Positions 7,855 through 11,953 of a DNA stretch of 11,953 bases are shown here, in pieces; position 1 is the stretch's first letter; the number at the start of each line of letters is the position of its first letter. A program made the position numbers and the translations under genes. The notes under the pieces were generated by a model that worked only from the letters and a program-made list of their open reading frames with translations, had not been told where the DNA came from and ran no database searches. The DNA comes from Actinomycetes bacterium (GTDB lineage Bacteria; Actinomycetota; Humimicrobiia; Humimicrobiales; Humimicrobiaceae): the NCBI GenBank assembly GCA_030603375.1, contig JAUVXY010000030.1:1-11953 (forward strand), written 5' to 3'.

Positions 7855-7872
7855 TAACAAAAATAACAAAAA
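7855..7872 (+). repeat. Tandem 9-bp repeat just upstream of the mihF promoter
   Basis: TAACAAAAA occurs twice without a gap (7855-7863 and 7864-7872), beginning right after the pyrE stop. It puts two A5 tracts nine bases apart immediately before the -35 hexamer at 7877. This looks like an UP-element-type A-tract region, but in AT-rich DNA it could also be a chance duplication. Confidence 0.5.
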
Positions 7873-7876
7873 TCAA

Positions 7877-7905
7877 TTGAAATTCATCTCTTATATTAGT
7901 ATACT
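7877..7905 (+). promoter_or_regulatory. Vegetative-sigma promoter for mihF-gmk-rpoZ-coaBC-metK
   Basis: TTGAAA (7877-7882) and TATACT (7900-7905) are separated by exactly 17 bases. The -35 matches TTGACA in 5 of 6 positions and the -10 matches TATAAT in 5 of 6. Transcription would start near 7912, leaving an untranslated leader of about 50 bases before ATG 7962. It sits in the longest gene gap of the window, between the pyr operon and the mihF group, where an independent promoter would be expected. It was identified by eye only. Confidence 0.65.
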
Positions 7906-7961
7906 TTATATCAATACATTCCAATGGTGTAAACTTTTGCAAACACGTAAAGAAAGTTATT

Positions 7962-8288
7962 ATGCCTCTCCCTATTCTAACTAAAGAAAGCAGAAAAAAA
8001 GGTCTGGAAAGAGCACTGCTCGCAAGAAAAAAAAGAGCGAATATAAAAAATTTACTAAAAAAGGGTGAAATTGATATAGCAACGCTGTTCGAAGATAAAG
8101 ACTTGTTTAATGACTGCATTTCTAAAATGAAGGTAATAAATCTTGTTAGCTCGCAGCCGGGAAAAGGCAGGGTTTCTGCTGAGAAAATACTTAGAGAGCT
8201 GAAAATTAGCAGCAGCAAAAGGGTTGGTGGTTTAGGCAAAAACCAGAAGAAGAGTTTTTATAAGTATTTCCAAATACAGATGGATTAA
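7962..8288 (+). CDS. mihF: Actinobacterial integration host factor (mIHF), nucleoid-associated protein
   Basis: mIHF is a small DNA-binding protein, unrelated to E. coli IHF, that binds and bends DNA and is essential in mycobacteria. The protein is 108 aa, close to the functional mycobacterial form of about 105. Recognised from: MPLPILTKESRKKGLERA at the N-terminus (mycobacterial form MALPQLT..., then a basic helix ARKKRANIKNLLKKGE at 21-36); KMKVINLVSSQPGKGRVSA (55-73), the helix-two-turn-helix-like DNA-binding part with the conserved PG-K-G-RV turn; and RELKISSSKRVGGLGKNQ (78-95), where the family has LEIAPTRRLRGLG. The protein is strongly basic. The ATG has AGAAAG at 7951-7956 upstream. 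The position before gmk is the same as in Mycobacterium. The family was assigned from memory of its sequence, but the match runs along the whole protein. Confidence 0.93.
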   Translation: MPLPILTKESRKKGLERALLARKKRANIKNLLKKGEIDIATLFEDKDLFNDCISKMKVINLVSSQPGKGRVSAEKILRELKISSSKRVGGLGKNQKKSFYKYFQIQMD

Positions 8289-8345
8289 CTTATTTTAAAT
8301 TTTAGGAATACTTGGAAAATATAGGAAATAGGTAAAAAGTAAAAA

Positions 8346-8915
8346 GTGAACAACGGAAAACTGTTTATAATTTCAGGTCCCTCAGGAGTCGGAAAGAGCA
8401 GTCTGATAAATGATGCGTTAAGTGATTTAAGCGGATTTATTAAATCAATCTCTTTTACTACCCGACCAAAAAGAAAAGACGAAGTTCAGGGCAGGCAGTA
8501 CAGGTTTGTCACAAAAGAAGAGTTTGAAGAACTAATAAAAAAGGATTTATTTCTTGAGTGGGCCCCTTACTGCGGCTATCTTTATGGTACCCCGAAAGAA
8601 TTTGTAATAAACCAATTAAATTCCGGGGAAAATGTTATTTTGGAGATTGAAGTGAAAGGGGCCATGCAGGTTAAGGAAAAAATGAAAGATGCGTTTTTAA
8701 TATTTATAACCGTATCTTCTTTAAAGCAGCTTGAAGAAAGAATTATAGGGAGAGGGACAGATAACGCAGATGAGATTAAAAAAAGAATAGACATTGTCAA
8801 ACATGAACTTAAGTATCAGAAATATTATAATTGCATAATAATAAATAATAATTATAATGAAGCTTTACTTAATTTAAAAAATGTCTTAATTTCAAAAAAA
8901 GGGGGGAACAGTTAG
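8346..8915 (+). CDS. gmk: Guanylate kinase
   Basis: Gmk phosphorylates GMP to GDP with ATP. The protein has 189 aa, family length. Seen: the P-loop SGPSGVGKSS (10-19); the GMP-binding segment SFTTRPKRKDEVQGRQYRF (36-54); EWAPYCGYLYGTP (71-83, family EWAxxxGxxYGTP); ILEIEVKGAMQVK (98-110), where many enzymes have EIDVQGA and Bacillus has EIEVQGA, so the Glu is not odd; and the lid and arginine segment ERIIGRGTDNADEIKKRI. The start is GTG 8346 with only a weak upstream AGGAAATAGG (8323-8332). It gives the normal short N-terminus, and no ATG exists before the P-loop. It is separated from mihF by 57 bases and touches rpoZ directly (the stop ends at 8915 and the next ATG is at 8916). Confidence 0.97.
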   Translation: MNNGKLFIISGPSGVGKSSLINDALSDLSGFIKSISFTTRPKRKDEVQGRQYRFVTKEEFEELIKKDLFLEWAPYCGYLYGTPKEFVINQLNSGENVILEIEVKGAMQVKEKMKDAFLIFITVSSLKQLEERIIGRGTDNADEIKKRIDIVKHELKYQKYYNCIIINNNYNEALLNLKNVLISKKGGNS

Positions 8916-9152
8916 ATGGCCATTCCAAATATGGTTGATTTGTTAAAAAAAGCTGGTAATAAATATACATTGTGCATATTAATAGCTAAAAGGGCCAGAG
9001 AACTTGCTGAGTATCTGTCAGCAAAAGATCATATGGAAAGAACAAGCGCGGTACGACCTTTAGTGGATTTGCAATCCAATGATCCGCTGGAAATAGCATT
9101 AAATGAAATAAAAGAAGGCAAAATCAGTTTTACCAGTGAAAAAGTAGAGTGA
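8916..9152 (+). CDS. rpoZ: RNA polymerase omega subunit
   Basis: Omega is the small subunit that helps fold and hold beta-prime in RNA polymerase. The protein has 78 aa. Recognised by the N-terminal PNMVDLLKKAGNKYTLCI, the central signature AKRARELAEYL (24-34), and the tail PLEIALNEIKEGKISF (57-72), corresponding to the family's P...AL.EI..GKI. The ATG has a strong GGGGGGA (8901-8907) placed inside the end of gmk, so translation is probably coupled to gmk. The order gmk-rpoZ-coaBC is common to many bacteria and supports the call for such a small protein. Confidence 0.94.
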   Translation: MAIPNMVDLLKKAGNKYTLCILIAKRARELAEYLSAKDHMERTSAVRPLVDLQSNDPLEIALNEIKEGKISFTSEKVE

Positions 9153-9164
9153 ATAATTTAATAA

Positions 9165-10385
9165 ATGGATAAGAATGTTTTTATATTTAAAAATAAAAAT
9201 ATTATGTTGGGGGTTACAGGTTCCATAGCTGCATATAAGTCTGCACAAATTTGCAGCAGGCTAACTCAATCAGGTGCCAGCGTAGTTGTTGTTATGACTC
9301 CCAATGCTGCAAAATTTGTAAGTCCATTAACTTTCAGTTCCATAAGCAGAAACGAAACTGTCGTAGAGCTGTTCAGCAACAAAGATAAGCTTTATCATGT
9401 TTCTCTTGCCCACAGCGTAGATATAATTATACTTGCTCCGGCAACTGCCAATACTATTTCCAAATTAGCATGTGGAATTTGTGATAATTTCCTTACCACA
9501 ACTATTATTGCCGCCAAATGTCCTGTTGTTATCGCTCCGGCAATGAATGAGGGTTTATATCTAAATTCTGCCGTGCAGTCAAATATCAGCGCTTTGGAGG
9601 GGACGGGAAAATATTTTTTTGTTGGACCCATAAAAGGAAAATTAGCTTGTGGTGAAAGCGGTCTTGGGAGAATGGAAGATGAGGATATTATCATAGAAAG
9701 AGCAGGAGAGCTTCTGCAGTACCGCACAGACCTGGCAGGCAAAAAAGTTATGATAACTGCAGGCGGAACCAGGGAAGATATAGATACTGTAAGATATATT
9801 TCAAATTATTCCAGCGGTAAGATGGGCCATGCTTTAGCAGAAGAAGCTTATTTTAGGGGAGCTGAAAAAGTTATTTTAATTAGTGCAAATAAAAATTTAC
9901 CTGTTCCTTACGGTGTCGATGTTGTTTATGTTAAAAGTTCCAGCGATATGAAAAATGAAGTGCTGCAGCATTTTAGCAGAAGTGATGTTACTATTATGGC
10001 TGCGGCAATAAGTGATATTATTCCTGAAAAAAGATATGGTTATAAGTTAAAGAAAAAAGATAACATAATATCTAAACTAAAGTTTAAAGAAAATGAAAAT
10101 ATTTTACATATTCTGGCTGACAAAAAAGGTAAAAGCCAGTATTTGGTTGGTTTTTCTGCTGAAAGCACCGATGATGTTAAGAATACTTTAGATAAAATTA
10201 GGGGTAAAAATATTGATATGGCAGTAGCTAATGACATATCAAGAAAAGATATTGGTATGATGAGCGATTTTAATGAGGTTGCCATTGTCACACAAGATGG
10301 CTGCACTAAAAAATTAGCAAAAGATAAAAAGAGGATTATTGCCAGAGAAATCTGGGATGAAATTATTGAAAATATTAAAGAATAG
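9165..10385 (+). CDS. coaBC: Bifunctional phosphopantothenoylcysteine decarboxylase / phosphopantothenate-cysteine ligase
   Basis: This fused enzyme makes 4'-phosphopantetheine for coenzyme A. The CoaB half couples phosphopantothenate and cysteine (CTP-dependent in bacteria), and the FMN-dependent CoaC half decarboxylates the product. The protein has 406 aa, normal length. The CoaC half (about 1-185) has IMLGVTGSIAAYKSA (13-27), catalytic His78 in YHVSLA, LAPATANTISKLACG (90-104), the substrate-clamp PAMN (125-128) and Cys162 in ACGESGLGRM. The CoaB half (about 190-406) has VMITAGGTREDIDTVRYISN (195-214) followed by SSGKMG, MAAAISDIIPE (278-288), the lysine-rich YGYKLKKK, LVGFSAES (327-334) and ANDIS (355-359). 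The ATG at 9165 lies 12 bases after rpoZ, without a clear ribosome site. ATG 9204 is possible but would cut into the first strand. Confidence 0.97.
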   Translation: MDKNVFIFKNKNIMLGVTGSIAAYKSAQICSRLTQSGASVVVVMTPNAAKFVSPLTFSSISRNETVVELFSNKDKLYHVSLAHSVDIIILAPATANTISKLACGICDNFLTTTIIAAKCPVVIAPAMNEGLYLNSAVQSNISALEGTGKYFFVGPIKGKLACGESGLGRMEDEDIIIERAGELLQYRTDLAGKKVMITAGGTREDIDTVRYISNYSSGKMGHALAEEAYFRGAEKVILISANKNLPVPYGVDVVYVKSSSDMKNEVLQHFSRSDVTIMAAAISDIIPEKRYGYKLKKKDNIISKLKFKENENILHILADKKGKSQYLVGFSAESTDDVKNTLDKIRGKNIDMAVANDISRKDIGMMSDFNEVAIVTQDGCTKKLAKDKKRIIAREIWDEIIENIKE

Positions 10386-10395
10386 GACGGTAGAT

Positions 10396-10400
10396 AGGAG
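10396..10400 (+). promoter_or_regulatory. Ribosome binding site of metK
   Basis: AGGAG ends six bases before ATG 10407. The whole coaBC-metK gap is only 21 bases, which leaves no room for a SAM riboswitch here. Confidence 0.7.
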
Positions 10401-10406
10401 AGGCGC

Positions 10407-11609
10407 ATGTCAGAAAAAAGGAATTATTTATTTACTTCAGAATCAGTCACCGAAGGGCATCCTGACAAGATGGCTGACCAAATTTCAGATGCGGTGCTTG
10501 ACGCAATTATAGTAAATGACCCGGATTGCAGAGTAGCTGTTGAAACACTCCTAAAAACAGGAGTTGTAATAGTAGCAGGCGAAGTTACAACCAATACTTA
10601 TGTTAATATACAAAAAATAGTTAGAAATACAGTAAAAGATATTGGATATACTAATGCAGAATATGGTTTTGATTATAAAACTTGCGGCATATTAACTTCG
10701 ATAGGAAGCCAGTCTCCTGATATAGCACAGGGTGTAAAAAAGTCTATTGAAGTTAGAAGCGGCAATAATTATGAGGATGAAATTGATAATCAGGGCGCAG
10801 GTGATCAGGGAATGATGTTTGGTTATGCCTGCGGCGAAACTCAGGAATTTATGCCTCTTCCAATACAGCTGGCCCATAAGCTGGCACGTAGATTGGCAGA
10901 GGTAAGAAGATCGGGAACAATACCATATCTTCGTCCTGACGGCAAGAGCCAGGTTACCGTAAGATATGAAGATGACAAACCTGTTGCGGTTGAGACAATA
11001 GTCATAGCAACCCAGCATGCACTGGGCATAGATATTGAAACACAGATTGAGCCTGATGTTAGAGAATTTGTAGTAAAACCTATTATTCCTGAAGAGTATT
11101 TAAGCAAAGATTTAAAATTATATGTCAATCCAACAGGGGCGTTTGTTGTTGGCGGCCCTATGGGGGATTCTGGTGTTACAGGCAGGAAAATTATTGTAGA
11201 TACTTATGGTGGAGTGGCAAGGCACGGAGGCGGGTGCTTTTCCGGCAAGGATCCATCCAAGGTAGACAGGTCTGCTTCATATGCCGCAAGGTATGTTGCT
11301 AAAAATATTGTGGCAAGCGGAGCTGCTGACAGGCTTGAGATCCAAATTGCGTATGCTATCGGAGTTTCGCATCCAGTCTCGGTTATGATTGATGCTTTTG
11401 GCACGGAAAAGGTAGATATTGCTAAAATTGAAAAAGCAGTAGTGGAGATATTTGATTTAAGGCCCGGGGCAATTATAAGGGATTTAGACTTAAAAAGGCC
11501 AATTTATAAGAAGACAGCTGCTTATGGACATTTTGGAAGACCGGACAGAGATTTTACATGGGAGAGGTTGGATAAGGTAGAAGCCATAAAAGATATTCTG
11601 GACCTTTAG
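10407..11609 (+). CDS. metK: S-adenosylmethionine synthetase (methionine adenosyltransferase)
   Basis: MetK makes S-adenosylmethionine from methionine and ATP. The protein has 400 aa, at the usual length. Seen: TSESVTEGHPDKMADQISDA (10-29) with His18, Asp20 and Lys21 of the ATP/Mg site; AGEVTTNTYV (57-66); the signature GAGDQGMMFGYA (130-141); LRPDGKSQVTV (175-185); the second signature GGGCFSGKDPSKVDRS (274-289); and FGRPDRDFTWE near the C-terminus. Position 277 is Cys where most family members I recall have Ala (GGGAFSGKD). Since it does not remove a catalytic side chain, activity is expected. A good AGGAG precedes the ATG. It follows coaBC and precedes priA, the order typical of this chromosomal block. 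Confidence 0.98.
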   Translation: MSEKRNYLFTSESVTEGHPDKMADQISDAVLDAIIVNDPDCRVAVETLLKTGVVIVAGEVTTNTYVNIQKIVRNTVKDIGYTNAEYGFDYKTCGILTSIGSQSPDIAQGVKKSIEVRSGNNYEDEIDNQGAGDQGMMFGYACGETQEFMPLPIQLAHKLARRLAEVRRSGTIPYLRPDGKSQVTVRYEDDKPVAVETIVIATQHALGIDIETQIEPDVREFVVKPIIPEEYLSKDLKLYVNPTGAFVVGGPMGDSGVTGRKIIVDTYGGVARHGGGCFSGKDPSKVDRSASYAARYVAKNIVASGAADRLEIQIAYAIGVSHPVSVMIDAFGTEKVDIAKIEKAVVEIFDLRPGAIIRDLDLKRPIYKKTAAYGHFGRPDRDFTWERLDKVEAIKDILDL

Positions 11610-11640
11610 TAAAATTAATATTAGGTGAATAAAATTAATA
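11610..11640. repeat. Direct 11-bp repeat at the metK-priA junction
   Basis: TAAAATTAATA occurs at 11610-11620 and again at 11630-11640, exactly 20 bases apart. The second copy lies just inside the priA reading frame. It could be a paired binding site on one face of the helix (about two turns), but such AT-only words arise easily by chance. Confidence 0.35.
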
Positions 11641-11953
11641 AATGTGCAGATAGGTATGCAGAGGTTTACTTAGATATTTCTGTTCTCAACATAGATCATC
11701 CTTTTGATTATAAGATACCCCCGCATTTAGTAAATCATGCAAAAATGGGAAATATTGTCCTGGTACCGTTTAAGTCAAGATTAGAAATCGGGTATATTGT
11801 TAATGTCAAAAACAAATCCTCTCTTTTGGAAAAAGAAATTAAATGCATTGAAAAAGTAATAAGCAGTGGACCTCTTTTTGATGAAAACAGATTAAAGCTG
11901 ATACAGTGGATGAGCTGTTATTATATTCAGCCTGTAAATAAGGTTTTTAATCT
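11625..11953 (+). CDS. priA: Primosomal protein N' (PriA helicase), N-terminal fragment
   Basis: PriA recognises stalled or D-loop forks and restarts replication. About 109 codons are in the window, and the frame continues past the right edge. The visible part is the 3'-DNA-end-binding domain: RYAEVYLDISVLNIDHPFDY then KIPPHL (family: A.V.vd.....FDY.vP), GNIVLVPFKSRLEIGYIV (family G..V.VPFG.r...GiV), and WMSCYYIQPVNKVF (family W.a.YY..p.g....). The helicase Walker motifs and zinc-binding cysteines lie outside. GTG 11625 is the only usable start: an in-frame TAG is at 11622-11624, and there is no other ATG, GTG or TTG before the conserved region. No clear Shine-Dalgarno is seen. The gap to metK is 15 bases. 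Confidence 0.92.
   Translation, partial: MNKINKCADRYAEVYLDISVLNIDHPFDYKIPPHLVNHAKMGNIVLVPFKSRLEIGYIVNVKNKSSLLEKEIKCIEKVISSGPLFDENRLKLIQWMSCYYIQPVNKVFN

Noticed and set aside
7855..7961. Possible terminator or attenuator after pyrE
   Set aside because: No stem of useful length followed by a T-run is visible. The T-rich bases belong to the promoter region, and the partial GTGT/ACAC symmetry at about 7927-7946 is not extended.
7760..8239. - strand open frame of 159 codons across the pyrE end, the gap and mihF
   Set aside because: It runs opposite two conserved genes and through the promoter region. Its hydrophobic Leu/Ser/Phe-rich translation is what the complement of Lys/Glu-rich mIHF produces.
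10386..10406. Possible SAM riboswitch before metK
   Set aside because: The gap is only 21 bases and holds a simple AGGAG. There is no room for an aptamer.
10040..10408. - strand open frame of 122 codons opposite the end of coaBC
   Set aside because: It is a shadow of the Lys-rich C-terminal part of CoaB. No motif or ribosome site.
1..11953. Mobile element, CRISPR, tRNA/rRNA, defence or toxin-antitoxin genes
   Set aside because: Gene order is continuous and conserved, every gap is about 110 bases or less, and no repeat-spacer pattern, transposase, tRNA-like fold or unknown gene was found.

Overview
The window is a stretch of AT-rich bacterial chromosome (GC roughly in the high 30s percent by eye). 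It is packed with genes on the + strand only. I can assign every gene to a known family, and all thirteen are housekeeping. I see no mobile element, CRISPR array, RNA gene or defence/toxin cassette, and no sign of an undescribed system.

Layout: (1) 2-7854 is the 3' part of a de novo pyrimidine operon: pyrC (C-terminal fragment), carA, carB, pyrK, pyrD, pyrF, pyrE. From carB to pyrE every junction overlaps by 4-8 bases, so translation is probably coupled. (2) 7855-7961 is the only gap with an obvious promoter: TTGAAA, 17 bp, TATACT, preceded by a perfect tandem 9-bp A-rich repeat. (3) 7962-11953 is mihF, gmk, rpoZ, coaBC, metK and the beginning of priA, which runs off the right edge.

Organism: the block mihF-gmk-rpoZ-coaBC-metK directly downstream of the pyr genes is the order known from Mycobacterium and other Actinobacteria (Actinomycetota). 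The 108-residue protein at 7962 closely resembles mycobacterial integration host factor, which is largely an actinobacterial protein. Yet the DNA is AT-rich, and the dihydroorotate dehydrogenase is the two-subunit NAD-linked class 1B (PyrK + PyrD), as in Firmicutes and many anaerobes, not the quinone-linked class 2 enzyme of mycobacteria. My inference is a deep-branching, low-GC, probably anaerobic actinobacterial lineage. I cannot name a genus.

How the genes work together: CarA/CarB make carbamoyl phosphate. PyrB (not in the window, expected upstream) and PyrC make dihydroorotate. PyrD/PyrK oxidise it to orotate, PyrE adds ribose phosphate from PRPP, and PyrF decarboxylates to UMP. The downstream group supplies GDP (Gmk), coenzyme A precursors (CoaBC), S-adenosylmethionine (MetK), the omega subunit of RNA polymerase (RpoZ), a nucleoid protein (mIHF) and the replication-restart helicase (PriA).
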